A stretch of DNA of 64,000 bases, taken from NCBI GenBank assembly GCA_026005035.1, contig BPKH01000002.1, forward strand, positions 62,001 to 126,000, read 5' to 3'. The stretch's first letter is position 1. Every line of letters begins with the position of its first letter. A program made the translations under genes and the position numbers. The notes under the pieces were generated by a model. That model was not told the origin of the DNA. It saw only the letters and a program-made list of their open reading frames with translations, and searched no databases. Of this stretch, positions 33,409 through 42,233 are shown piece by piece. The stretch comes from Porticoccaceae bacterium (GTDB lineage Bacteria > Pseudomonadota > Gammaproteobacteria > Pseudomonadales > Porticoccaceae).

Positions 33409-34629
33409 ATGGGTGCTCTGCGGATGGGCAGAAAGTCCTGGGTCGCGGGGGTCGCCCTGCTGGCGTCCGCCCTGGCCTTGGCCGGCCGCTCGCTCCACGC
33501 CCAGGAGCTGGGGGAAGGGGGAAGCGGCGGGCGGGGGCTCGAGTACGGGCTCCACTCGGAACTGCGCTACGAGGACAACATCTACTACGCCGAGCGAGGG
33601 GAGGTGGATTCCTGGATTGCGGAGGCGCGTCCCTGGGTGCGGGCGACCCTTTACCACCGGGGTAACACCTACCAGGCGCTCTACCGGCTGCGGCGGGAAG
33701 AATTTCTCGACAGTGGCGACGACAGCCACACCGACCACGAGCTGCAGGCGAACCTCAACCACCGCTTCACTCCCCGCCACGCGGTGGGGGTGGAGGCCGG
33801 CTACGCGCTCCTCACCGAGCGGCGGGGCACCGGCTTCAGCGAAGAACCCAACGCGCTGGTGGACGGGCCGGACGACTACCGGCGCGCCCACGCCGATCTG
33901 GTCTGGTTCCTGGGCGTGCCCAGCGCCCCTCTGCGCTTCGAACTGTCCGCCCGGCACCGCACCTTGCAGTTCGACTCCAGTTACGTGGGCCACACGCGGG
34001 ATTACCGTTGGAACCAGCTCGGCGCGCTCGCCCGCTACCGGATCGGAGCGCGCACCGATCTGCTCTTGGAATACCGCCGCGCCGAGGTGGACTACTTCGA
34101 TCGGCCGCGGGATTTCTCCGGGCGGTTGCTCAACCTGGACGCCCGGGAAGACGACTACCTGGCCGGCGTCGCCTGGGAGATGACCGCCAAGACCCGCGGT
34201 TCGGTGCGCATCGGCGAAAGCCGACGGAACTACCGCGGCGAGCCCTACTCCGACGGCACGGCCCACTGGGAAGTGGAGCTGGAGTGGCGGCCCAGGAGCT
34301 ATTCGCGGCTCGCCCTCAAGACCGCCCGCGCTTCCCAAGAGACCCACGGCTCGGGGCTGTTCATCGACAGCCGGCGCCACGAGCTCGCCTGGACCCACGC
34401 CTGGTCGGGGCGGCTCAACAGCGAGCTCGCCGGTGGGTATCTGGAAGACGATTTCGCCGCCAGCCGGCGGGTGGACGACCGCTACTTCTTCCGCGCCCAG
34501 CTGGGTTACGAGTACGCCGAGTGGCTGCGCTTCCGGCTCGGCTACCAGTACTGGGAAAACGACTCCACCCTGCCGGTGGTGGACTATCGGCAGAACGCCT
34601 TCTTCCTCGCCGCCCAGCTCGCCCTGTGA
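33409..34629 (+). CDS. Outer-membrane beta-barrel protein of the exopolysaccharide locus
   Basis: A 406-residue exported protein. Signal peptide: SWVAGVALLASALALAGRSL, cleavage near LHA-QEL. The remainder is a series of alternating amphipathic strands with many aromatic ends (ELRYEDNIYYAERGEVDSWI, RPWVRATLYHRGNTYQALYR, FRLGYQYWENDSTLPVVDYR) and the final strand ends ...AQLAL. This matches barrels of the BBP2/EpsL-like group that accompany Wza/Wzc export systems. It may act as the outer-membrane pore or a structural partner of the short Wza-type protein downstream. ATG 33409 is the start. Confidence 0.82.
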   Translation: MGALRMGRKSWVAGVALLASALALAGRSLHAQELGEGGSGGRGLEYGLHSELRYEDNIYYAERGEVDSWIAEARPWVRATLYHRGNTYQALYRLRREEFLDSGDDSHTDHELQANLNHRFTPRHAVGVEAGYALLTERRGTGFSEEPNALVDGPDDYRRAHADLVWFLGVPSAPLRFELSARHRTLQFDSSYVGHTRDYRWNQLGALARYRIGARTDLLLEYRRAEVDYFDRPRDFSGRLLNLDAREDDYLAGVAWEMTAKTRGSVRIGESRRNYRGEPYSDGTAHWEVELEWRPRSYSRLALKTARASQETHGSGLFIDSRRHELAWTHAWSGRLNSELAGGYLEDDFAASRRVDDRYFFRAQLGYEYAEWLRFRLGYQYWENDSTLPVVDYRQNAFFLAAQLAL

Positions 34630-34749
34630 GCCTCGGCCCGCCGCCGCGGGAGGCGCGGCCGGTGGCCTGGGGGCGCGGGGCGTGTACACTATTTGCCCAG
34701 TTCGCCTTTCCTGCCGGGGTGGATCGGGTAGGCGCGAAGGAGGGTGCAC

Positions 34750-35275
34750 ATGCGATTCTTCTTGGGGCTTCTTGCTGTGGGCGGGCGCGGCCCTTGCCGC
34801 CGGCGAGGAGAACGGCGCCTATCGCCTCGGTCCCGGCGACGTGATCCAGATCAGCGTCTACGGGGAGCCCGACCTCTCCTTCGAGCGGATCCTCATCGGC
34901 GAGTCGGGCACCTTCCCCTATCCCTTCCTCGGCGAGGTGGAGGCGGCCGGCCTCACCTTGGCCGAGCTCAAGGAGCGGCTCTACCGAGGCCTGGTGCCGG
35001 ACTATCTGATCGACCCCAAGATCACCGTTGCCATCGTCGAGTACCGCCCCTTTTTCGTCAACGGCGAAGTGAAAAACCCGGGCAGCCATCCCTGGCAGCC
35101 CGGGCTCAAGCTCCGCCAGGCGATCAGCCTGGCGGGGGGCTTCACCGAGCGGGCCTCGCGCTCCAAAATCTACGTCGTCCACGCCGACGACCCCGACCAC
35201 CGCCGGATTCGCGTCGACCTGGACTACCGGGTGCGCCCCGGTGATACCATCACCGTCGAGCAGAGCCTGTTTTGA
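34750..35275 (+). CDS. Polysaccharide export protein, Wza type (frameshift in the signal peptide, 34764-34767)
   Basis: A short outer-membrane polysaccharide export protein: YRLGPGDVIQISVYGEPDLS starts the poly_export domain, followed by FPYPFLGEVEAAGLTLAELK, FFVNGEVKNPGSHPWQPGLK (SLBB domain) and LRQAISLAGGFTERASRSKI. The only good start is ATG 34750 with a perfect AAGGAGG six bases upstream, but that frame differs by one base from the rest. Removing one G from the run GGGG at 34764-34767 gives an ideal signal peptide (MRFFLGFLLWAGAALAAG), so an indel is almost certain. No lipobox Cys is present. Predicted length is about 174 residues, smaller than E. coli Wza and like other truncated export proteins paired with a separate barrel. 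Confidence 0.87.
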
Positions 35276-37518
35276 AACTGTCCTTGCAACCTCCGGCGGC
35301 CAACCCCACCACGGAAGAGGGGGGAAGCGGCGGGCTCGACCTGTGGGAGCTGCTGCTCGCTCTCTGGCGCCACAAGTTCGCCATCCTGGGCCTCGCGCTC
35401 TTTGGCGCCCTGGCGGCCTTCTACTACGCCACCACCCTGCCGCCCGTGTACCGGGCGAGCCTGACCCTCCTCATCGAGCAGCCGCGCGCGCCCCTGTTGC
35501 CTGGACAGGAGTTCGAACCCCGCTACTACGACTGGGAGTACCGGGAGACCCAATACCAGCTGTTGCGCTCGCGCCGCCTCGCCGAACGGGTGGTGAAAGC
35601 CCTCGAGCTCCACCGCGACCCGCGCTTTGCCCCCGCCGCGCGTCCCCAGGAGAAAGCGCGCGGCGAGGCGGGGGGAATCCGCCGCTGGTTTGAATTTTTC
35701 CGCCCCGCGCGCTACGCGCAGCCGGCCGCCCCCTCCGCCGAAAAGAAAGACTCCACGCCACAGCGCATCACCGCCCTCGCCGCCATGGTGAGTGGTGGGC
35801 TCGCCGTGGACCCGATCCCGGACAGCCACCTGGTGGTCCTCTCCTACAGCTCCACCGACCCCGAGCTCGCCGCCCGCATCGTCAACGCCGTCGCCGAGCA
35901 GTACATCGAAAGCCAGCTGGACGCCAATCTGGAGTCCACCCTGCAGGCCACCCAATGGCTCTCGGCCAGGCTTGCCGACCTGCGGGAAAACCTGCGCCGC
36001 GCCGAGGAGCGACTGCAGGCCTACCGGGAGCGGGAGCGGTTGGTGGACGTCAAGGGCATTGCCACCTTGAGCGCCGAGCGCCTGTCCGACCTGGCGCGCA
36101 AACACGCCGAGGCACGGGAGCGCCGCCAGCAGCTGGAGCTCTTGATGCGCGAGGTGGCCGAGGCGCGGGGTTCGCCTCCCGAGCGGCTGCTGCGCATCCC
36201 CGCGGTCCAACAACATCCCCTGGTGGCCGACCGGCTGGAAAAGGTGGCCGAGGCCGAGCGCAAGGTGGCCGAGCTCGGCAAGCGCTACGGGGTCAAGCAC
36301 CCGCGCATGATCGCCGCCCAGCAGGAGCTCGCCGTGGCCCGGCGCCAGCTCGAAGAGGAGCTCGAGAAGGTGATCCAGGGAATGGAGAGCGAATACCAGC
36401 TGGCCCTGGAGGCGGAGCGTGAGCTCGCCCGGCAGGTGGAAGAGGCGCGCCGCGAGGTGCAGGAGATCAACCGCAAGGAGTTCGAGGTCCAGGCGCTGGA
36501 GCGAGAGGTGGAGACCAACCGCCAGCTCTACGAACTCTTTTTCACCCGCCTCAAACAGACCGACCAGCTCAAGGGCTTTGAGGCGGCCAGCGCCCGGATC
36601 GTCGACCCCGCCCTGGTGCCGCGCGCGCCGGTGAGTCCCAACAAGCGGCTCATCACCCTCGGCGGCGGGGTGGTCGGGCTCTTCTCGGGGGTGGCGCTCG
36701 CGCTCCTCCTCGCCTTTCTGGACAACACCGTGCGCACCCCGGAAGAGGTGGAGACCAAGCTCCGCGCCCCCCTCCTCGGCGTCCTGCCCGAGCAGAAGCC
36801 CGACCGGGACGGCTACCTGGAGCTCTACTGGGAAAACCCTCGCACCCCCTTTGCGGAACACATTCGCACCCTGCGCACCGCCCTGGTGCTCGCGGGCCTC
36901 GATCAACCCCTCAAGGTGATCGTGGTCACCTCCTCCTTGCCGGGCGAGGGAAAATCGGTGATCTCCCTCGATCTCGGGGCGGCCTTCGCTCAGCTGGAAA
37001 AGACCCTGGTGATCGGCGCCGACATGCGCCGTCCCACCCTGGCTTCCAAGTGTCGCTTCTCGCCCCGCCATCCGGGGCTGTCCAACTACTTGGCGGGCAG
37101 CGCCACCCTAGAGGAGTGCCTGGTCAAGATCGGCGAGGGCGAGTTCTACGTGATGCCCTCGGGGCTCATTCCCCCCAATCCCCTCGAGATGCTGAGCTCG
37201 GCGCGCTTCCGCAAGGTGATGGAGGAGCTCGCCGAGCGCTTCGACCGGATCCTGGTGGACAGCGCGCCCCTCCAGGCGGTGAGCGACGCCCTGATCCTCG
37301 CCACTTACGCCGACACGCTGGTGTACGTGGTCTGCGCCGACCAGACGCCAGCCACCGTGGCGCGCCGGGGCATCGAGCGGATCCGCGCCACCACCGTGCC
37401 CTTCGCCGGGGTGGTGCTCAACCGCTTCGACGTCGCCAAGGCGTCCCGCTACTACGGGGGAGAGGCCGCCTACGCCGGCTACTACCAGGGGTCGGACGCC
37501 CCCGAGCGGCCGAGCTGA
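35272..37518 (+). CDS. Polysaccharide co-polymerase / tyrosine autokinase (Wzc type)
   Basis: A 748-residue bacterial tyrosine kinase. It begins with a Wzz domain bounded by two membrane helices (FAILGLALFGALAAFYYATT near 40 and LITLGGGVVGLFSGVALALL near 465), separated by a long periplasmic coiled coil. The cytoplasmic kinase domain has Walker A VVTSSLPGEGKSVISLDLG (about residues 548-566), Walker A' VIGADMRRP and Walker B RILVDSAPL. The C-terminus has a tyrosine cluster (SRYYGGEAAYAGYYQG) for autophosphorylation. It controls polymer length and export through the Wza-type protein. The start is TTG 35272, overlapping the Wza stop (TTGA). The end overlaps the convergent phosphotransferase gene by 37 bp. 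Confidence 0.93.
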   Translation: MKLSLQPPAANPTTEEGGSGGLDLWELLLALWRHKFAILGLALFGALAAFYYATTLPPVYRASLTLLIEQPRAPLLPGQEFEPRYYDWEYRETQYQLLRSRRLAERVVKALELHRDPRFAPAARPQEKARGEAGGIRRWFEFFRPARYAQPAAPSAEKKDSTPQRITALAAMVSGGLAVDPIPDSHLVVLSYSSTDPELAARIVNAVAEQYIESQLDANLESTLQATQWLSARLADLRENLRRAEERLQAYRERERLVDVKGIATLSAERLSDLARKHAEARERRQQLELLMREVAEARGSPPERLLRIPAVQQHPLVADRLEKVAEAERKVAELGKRYGVKHPRMIAAQQELAVARRQLEEELEKVIQGMESEYQLALEAERELARQVEEARREVQEINRKEFEVQALEREVETNRQLYELFFTRLKQTDQLKGFEAASARIVDPALVPRAPVSPNKRLITLGGGVVGLFSGVALALLLAFLDNTVRTPEEVETKLRAPLLGVLPEQKPDRDGYLELYWENPRTPFAEHIRTLRTALVLAGLDQPLKVIVVTSSLPGEGKSVISLDLGAAFAQLEKTLVIGADMRRPTLASKCRFSPRHPGLSNYLAGSATLEECLVKIGEGEFYVMPSGLIPPNPLEMLSSARFRKVMEELAERFDRILVDSAPLQAVSDALILATYADTLVYVVCADQTPATVARRGIERIRATTVPFAGVVLNRFDVAKASRYYGGEAAYAGYYQGSDAPERPS

Positions 37519-38583
37519 GCCGCTGCGGCGAGGATCTCCGGCGTGTTCTCTTCGACCATCGCCGCGGCGAAGCGGGCGGTGCAGGCGGCGTTGACCGCCT
37601 CCGCCTGGAAGGCGGGATCGTTCACCAGGAAGACCACGAAGCCGAACACCAGGTAGGCGGCGCACAGCCGCTCTGCCTCCGCCAGGGGCAGGGAGGGTCC
37701 GCCGGCGGCCTGGAGGCTCGTCAGGTAGTGGGCGAGCAGCGCCCGCCCAGCGGCGCGCCGCGTCGCGGGGTCCAGGGCGCAGCCGAGGTGGTAGGCCACC
37801 TCCACCAGGGGCGGGCCCTTGAGGGCGCCCACGTCAAAGAAGCCGGGCGTGCCATCCGCCTCCTCGTAGAGGTTGCCCAGGTGGGTGTCGCCGTGGAGGA
37901 CGGCGCGGGGCTCGCTCCCGGGAGAGGGCGACGAGGCTCGCGAGCGCCTCCCGCAGCCAGTGGCGGTCGACGAAGGCCGCCGGCGCGGCCGCGGCCCGGG
38001 GCAGGGCGGCGTAGCGGGCGAAGGTGGCCGCTTCCAGAAAGGGGGCGAAGTAGGTGACGGCCGCTTCCAGGATGTCGGGCACCCACGCCCACTCGCCGCC
38101 CGGCGCCAGGCGCGGACTGCCGAGGCTTGCAGCGTGAAAGCGCGCCAGGGCGGCGAGCCGGCGCGCCACCTGGGCGGGGGAGGCCGGGCGCAGGGGGTGG
38201 CAAAAGCGCACCCCGCGGGCCACCAGGTCGTCCATCAACACCGCGGCCAGGCGCCGCTCGGGCTCGTAGGCGGCGAAATGGCACCTGGGCGTGTGCAGGG
38301 GCAGGTGGGGCAAGAGCTCCCGCCAGGCGCGCACCTCCTTTTCGAGGGTGGGGTACATCGAATCGCTGTGGGGCTCGAAGCCCGCTTTCAAGACGAGGGC
38401 GGAGGGGATGTCCCCGCTGCCTGCCAGGGAGAGGGCGAGGCGCACCTTGGTGCAGGTGCCGTGGATCACCTCGACCACCTCGCAGGCCTTCACCACCGCC
38501 GCCGGGTGCCGCGTGCGGACGGCCGCGGTGAGCCACGCCGGCGTCACCTCCTCGAGGCTTGCGGGCAGGGGGAGGGCGGCCAC
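37482..38583 (-). CDS. Phosphotransferase family protein (APH/EcK-like; frameshift near 37920)
   Basis: A kinase-fold protein of about 366 residues. N-terminal: VVEVIHGTCTKVRLALSLAG and SALVLKAGFEPHS (the Lys of the kinase N-lobe), YPTLEKEVRAWRELLPHLPL, LAAVLMDDLVARGVRF, and ARRLAALARFHAASLGSPRL. After a one-base shift near 37920 comes the catalytic loop AVLHGDTHLGNLYEEADGTP (H-G-D-x-x-x-x-N) and FFDVGALKGPPLVEVAYHLG (the D-x-x of the metal site). This is the order of aminoglycoside-phosphotransferase/ecdysteroid-kinase-like proteins, common in hydrophobic-compound degradation clusters and often of unknown substrate. GTG 38583 is the start. It is last in the minus-strand catabolic operon. Confidence 0.8.
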
Positions 38584-38594
38584 GGCGGCGCCCC

Positions 38595-39510
38595 TCAGGG
38601 GGCGAGGTCGGCGAGCACTTCCGTCGCGAAGCGCTCCGCCTGGGCACGCCAGTCGCGGCGGCTGCGCGCCGGAAAGCTCACCGTCACGCCGGCGACGCCC
38701 AGCGCCCGGTAGCGCTCGATGGCCTCCCGCAGGGCGGCGGGCTCGCGACTGCCGCCGGGGCCGCTGATGCCGCCGAGGAAGACCTCCGGCGGCCGGGGCC
38801 GCCCGCGGGCCTCGCTCAGCCGGGCGAGTTCCGCCATGGCGGCGGCCACGTCCGCCTCGCCGGCCAACTCCCCCGTCCGGGTCACCGCGGTGGAGAGGCC
38901 GGCGGTGAAGAAGGGATACCAGCCGTCGCCGTATTCCACCGCCCGGCGCAGCGCCCGCTTGGAGTTGCCGCCGATGTAGAGGGGCGGGTGGGGTTTCTGG
39001 ACCGGCGGGCGGGTCGATCAGGCAGCCGCGGGCGCTGTAGCCGCTGCCCTCGAAATCGAAGGGGCCGCCCTGCCAGGCCACTTTGAGGGCGCGCAGGTAT
39101 TCGTCCATGCGCTCGTTGCGGCTGTCGAAATCCACCCCCAGGGCGTGGAACTCCCCCTTCAGGTAACCGGCGCCCACCCCGAGGCTCAAGCGCCCCCCGG
39201 ACAGCACGTCGAGGGTGGCCGCCGCCCGGGCGGTGAGGAAGGGGTTGCGGTAGGGCAAGACGAGGATGCCGGTGTGCAGGCGCAGGCGGTGGGTGGCGGC
39301 GGCAATGAAGCCGAGCAGGGTGAAGGGATCGAGGGCGTCGTGGCCGCCGGCGGCGCGCCAGCGGGCGGTGGGGCAGGGGTGGTCGGTGACGCTCGCGGCG
39401 TGAAAGCCGCACGCTTCGGCGCAGCGGGCGAGCTCCGCCACCGCCGCAGGGGTGAGGAACTCCTCCGCTAAAGAGGCGTCGTCGAAGGGCATGGCCACGT
39501 TGACTTTCAC
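38595..39510 (-). CDS. LLM-class (F420-dependent-type) oxidoreductase (frameshift near 39005)
   Basis: A luciferase-like TIM-barrel oxidoreductase of about 305 residues. N-terminal: ARCAEACGFHAASVTDHPCP, then DPFTLLGFIAAATHRLRLHT, GILVLPYRNPFLTARAAATL and SLGVGAGYLKGEFHALGVDF. After the shift near 39005 (restoring DPPPVQKPHPPLYIGGNSKR) the C-terminal part continues VEYGDGWYPFF, VFLGGISGP and VTVSFPARSRRDW. This is the arrangement of the Rv2161c-like probable F420-dependent subgroup. F420 is not universal in gammaproteobacteria, so FMN use or a functional F420 pathway would need to be shown. GTG 39510 overlaps the SDR stop. Member of the minus-strand operon. Confidence 0.82.
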
Positions 39511-40370
39511 GTCTCGCTCCTCGTGTCGGGTCCGCCGCCGTCGCCCCCCAGGGACCAGCCGCCCCGGCCGTCCCGCAGCCAGCCGCCGCTCGCCCAGGTT
39601 CCGCCGTCCACCGGCACCACGACGCCGTTGAGGTAGGCGGCGGCGGGGGAGACCAGGAAGAGCGCCACCCGGGCGCACTCTTCGGCCGAGCCCGGGCGTC
39701 CCAGGGGGATCCGGCGGGCGATGCGCCGGGCGGCGTCGGGATGGGCGGCGCACCAGTCTGCCGGGTCGGCCGGCGACTCCTCGCCGACGGTGCCCGGGGT
39801 GAGCACGAAGTCGGGGGCGATGGCGTTGACCCGCACGCCGAGACCGGCGAATTCCAGCGCCCAGGTGCGGGTCAGTTGGATGAGGGCCGCCTTGCAGGCG
39901 CCGTAGACGGCGTAGCCGGGGGCCGCCCGCAGCCCCTCGATGGAGGCCACATTGAGCACGGCGCCGCCGCCCGAGGCGGCGATGTGGGACACCGCGGCGG
40001 CGGTGGCGCACAGAGCACTGGTCAGGTTGAGGTCGATGGTGCGCCGCCAGGCCCGCTCCGATTGGGCGAGAAAGGACCTGGGTACGGTGCCGCCGGCGTT
40101 GTTGACCAGCACGTCGAGGCGGCCGAAGTGGTCGGCCGCCCGGGCCACCGCCTCGGCCAGGGCGGCGCTTTCCCGCACGTCCACCGCGAGGCCGAGGGCG
40201 CGCCGGCCGAGGGCCGCCACCTCATCCGCCACCCGGTCGGCGCGGACGGGGTCGCGGTCCAGGACCGCCACCTCGGCGCCGGCGCGGCCAGCGAGCAGGG
40301 CGATGGCCCGGCCGATGCCCGCACCGCCGCCGGTGACCAGCAACACCCGGCCGTCCAGCCGGACTTCCAT
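39507..40370 (-). CDS. Short-chain dehydrogenase/reductase
   Basis: A 287-residue classical SDR. Cofactor motif LLVTGGGAGIGRAIALLAGR with following acidic residue (VLDRDP), suggesting NAD(H); DVLVNNAGGTVPRSFLAQSE; active site VLNVASIEGLRAAPGYAVYG with Y-x3-K (YGACKAALIQLT); VRVNAIAPDFVLTPGTVGEE; and C-terminal YLNGVVVPVDGGTWASGGWL. The Gly/Asp-rich end is not conserved. ATG 40370 follows GGGGGG. It sits between the acyl-CoA synthetase and LLM genes and overlaps the latter by four bases. Probably oxidises an alcohol or hydroxyacyl intermediate in the same catabolic route; substrate unknown. Confidence 0.88.
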   Translation of the reverse strand: MEVRLDGRVLLVTGGGAGIGRAIALLAGRAGAEVAVLDRDPVRADRVADEVAALGRRALGLAVDVRESAALAEAVARAADHFGRLDVLVNNAGGTVPRSFLAQSERAWRRTIDLNLTSALCATAAAVSHIAASGGGAVLNVASIEGLRAAPGYAVYGACKAALIQLTRTWALEFAGLGVRVNAIAPDFVLTPGTVGEESPADPADWCAAHPDAARRIARRIPLGRPGSAEECARVALFLVSPAAAYLNGVVVPVDGGTWASGGWLRDGRGGWSLGGDGGGPDTRSET

Positions 40371-40383
40371 GCCACCCCCCCGT

Positions 40384-40402
40384 GCCGGCGCTTTGCGCCG
40401 GC
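40384..40402. repeat. Perfect 8-bp inverted repeat in the operon spacer
   Basis: GCCGGCGC-TTT-GCGCCGGC lies in the 37-bp space between the acyl-CoA synthetase stop and the SDR start. No T-run follows on either strand, so it is more likely an mRNA hairpin that partly insulates or stabilises segments than a terminator. Confidence 0.5.
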
Positions 40403-40407
40403 GTCGC

Positions 40408-41905
40408 TCAGGATTCCAGGAAGAGCTTTTTGACTTCCCGGCGCAGCAGCTTGCCCATCTCGTTGTAGGGCAGTTGGTCCACCACCAGGACCCGCTCCGG
40501 CACCCGCGAGGAGCGCAGGCGCGCCTTGATCAGGGCCCGCACCTCCTGGTCGCTGGGCGCTTCGTGGCCCGGCCGCGGCACGATGGCCACGCCCACCGCC
40601 TCGCCCCACTCCACCGAGGGGATTCCCACCGCCACCGCTTCGGCGATGGCCGGGTGGCTCGCCAGCACGTCCTCGATCTCGCCGGGGGAGATGTTCTCGC
40701 CGCCGCGCACGATCACGTCGTCGGCCCGCCCCGCGAGGAAGAGATAGCCCTCTTCGTCGAGCCAGCCGGCGTCCCGGGTGGGAAACCAGCCCTCGGGGTC
40801 GAGGGCGCTGCGCTCCCGGTATCGGCCGGAAACCTGGTCGCCGCGCACGTAGACCTCCCCCCGCTCGCCGGGGGGCAGGACGCGCCCCTGCTCGTCGCGG
40901 ATCTGGAGCTCCACCGTGGGCAGAGGTTTGCCCACCGAGGCGAGGCGGGCGCGCACCTTGGGATCGCCGGAGGCGAAGGCGCGCCGGTGGTCCTCGGGGG
41001 TGAGGAGGGCGATGGTGGAGCTCGTCTCGGTGAGGCCGTAGGCGTTGGTGAAATCCACCTCGGGGAAGCGCTCCAGCGCCTTCTCGATGAGTTCCAGGGG
41101 CATGCGCCCGCCGCCGTAGGCGATGGCGCGCAGGGAGGAGAGATCGGCCTCGACCCCTTCCTCGAGGCGCGTCAGGATGCGCGCCAGCATGGTGGGCACC
41201 ACGAAGGCATGGGTGACCCGCTCCGCCTCCACCAGGCGCAGCCACTGGTCCGGGTCGAAGGACGGCATCAAGACGATGCGGCGCATGGCGTAGGTGGAGC
41301 TCAACAGCGCCGAAATGCCGGCGATGTGGTAGGGCGGCACGCACACCAGCTGGGCCTCGTCCTCGCCGGCGGACATGAACTCCACCGTGCCCAGGATGTA
41401 GCCGAGGAGATTGGCGTGGCGCAGGATCGCCGCCTTGGGCGCCGCCGTGGTACCGCTGGTGAAGATCTGGGCGGCGATCCCTTCCCCTTCGCGCTCCTCG
41501 CCCGAGGCCGCCGGGCCCCGCTCCCGGGCGGCGGCGACGAATGCTTCGCGGCGCGCCAGGTGGTGGCCGCCGCGGGAGATGCGCGCCGCGCGCCTCCACG
41601 TCGCCGATCAGGTAGGCGGGGGCGATGCGGTCGAGCAGGGCGCCGAGGTCGGGGTCGGCCAGCCGGTAGTTGAGGGGCACGTAGGGCAGTCCCGCCAGGG
41701 CGCCGCCGAACAGGGCGATGGGGGCGGCTTCGCTGCTCTCGTCGAGCAGCGCCACATGGCTGCAGCCGCTGTCGGCGAAGAGATCGGCCGCACCGCGCGC
41801 GGCGCTCAGGAGGTCGCCGTAGGTGAGTCGCCGCCCCTCGCAGACGAGCCCCACCCGTTCCGGGGCGGCTTCCGCCGCCATTTGCAAGATGAGGGCGATG
41901 TTCAC
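40408..41905 (-). CDS. Acyl-CoA synthetase / AMP-dependent ligase (frameshift near 41590)
   Basis: An ANL-family ligase of about 498 residues that activates a carboxylic acid to its CoA thioester via an acyl-adenylate. N-terminal: ERVGLVCEGRRLTYGDLLSA and LAGLPYVPLNYRLADPDLGA. The P-loop reads QIFTSGTTAAPKAAILRHAN after the shift near 41590. Further motifs: VCVPPYHIAGISALL, AYGGGRMPLELIEKALERFP, TNAYGLTETSSTIALLTPED, GWFPTRDAGWLDEEGYLFLA, GRADDVIVRGGENISPGEIE and the catalytic Lys in LPYNEMGKLLRREVKKLF. ATG 41905 is the start. It stands between the CoA-transferase/small-protein genes and the SDR, in one operon, so it and the transferase give two ways to load CoA on substrates. Confidence 0.87.
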
Positions 41906-41915
41906 GACACCGCCC

Positions 41916-42209
41916 TCAATCGGAGGAGGGCAGGGGTTTGGCGTCCTTGGTGCGCAGCAAGACCCCGTCGATGGCCAGCGAGCCCTTGCCGGGCTTGATG
42001 CACAGCAGCTCGACGGTGCCCTCTTCGTTGACGTAGCGCTTGCCCATCAGGGTGCCCTGGGCGAAGGCGGGATCGGGCGTGCCCAGTTCGGCCGGGCGCT
42101 CTTCGGCCATGGGCGCGCCGCCGCAGGTGACCTCTACGCCGGGCACGGCGCGGATCACCATCACCTCGGTCTCGCACACGGTGCTTTTGAGCTTGGTTCC
42201 TGGCTTCAT
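41916..42209 (-). CDS. Small conserved protein of unknown function
   Basis: A 97-residue cytoplasmic protein, MKPGTKLKSTVCETEVMVIR followed by AVPGVEVTCGGAPMAEERPA, with three Cys (C-E-T-E, T-C-G-G, L-C-I). The opening K-P-G-T-x-L-[KR]-S-x-V-C-[DE]-T-[EQ]-V and the C-G-G-x-P-M motif recur, from memory, in short proteins next to acyl-CoA ligase and CoA-transferase genes in actinobacteria and proteobacteria; I know no name or function. ATG 42209. It lies 10 bp upstream of the acyl-CoA synthetase start and 24 bp after the CoA-transferase stop, so it is certainly co-transcribed. A role with CoA-thioester enzymes is inference. Confidence 0.7.
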   Translation of the reverse strand: MKPGTKLKSTVCETEVMVIRAVPGVEVTCGGAPMAEERPAELGTPDPAFAQGTLMGKRYVNEEGTVELLCIKPGKGSLAIDGVLLRTKDAKPLPSSD

Positions 42210-42233
42210 GGTCTCCTCGCTGCGGGGTCGGGG

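Noticed and set aside
34750-34800. Programmed frameshifting in the Wza signal peptide
   Set aside because: There is no slippery heptamer or following structure. A one-base error in a G4 run explains it better, and many neighbouring genes show the same pattern.
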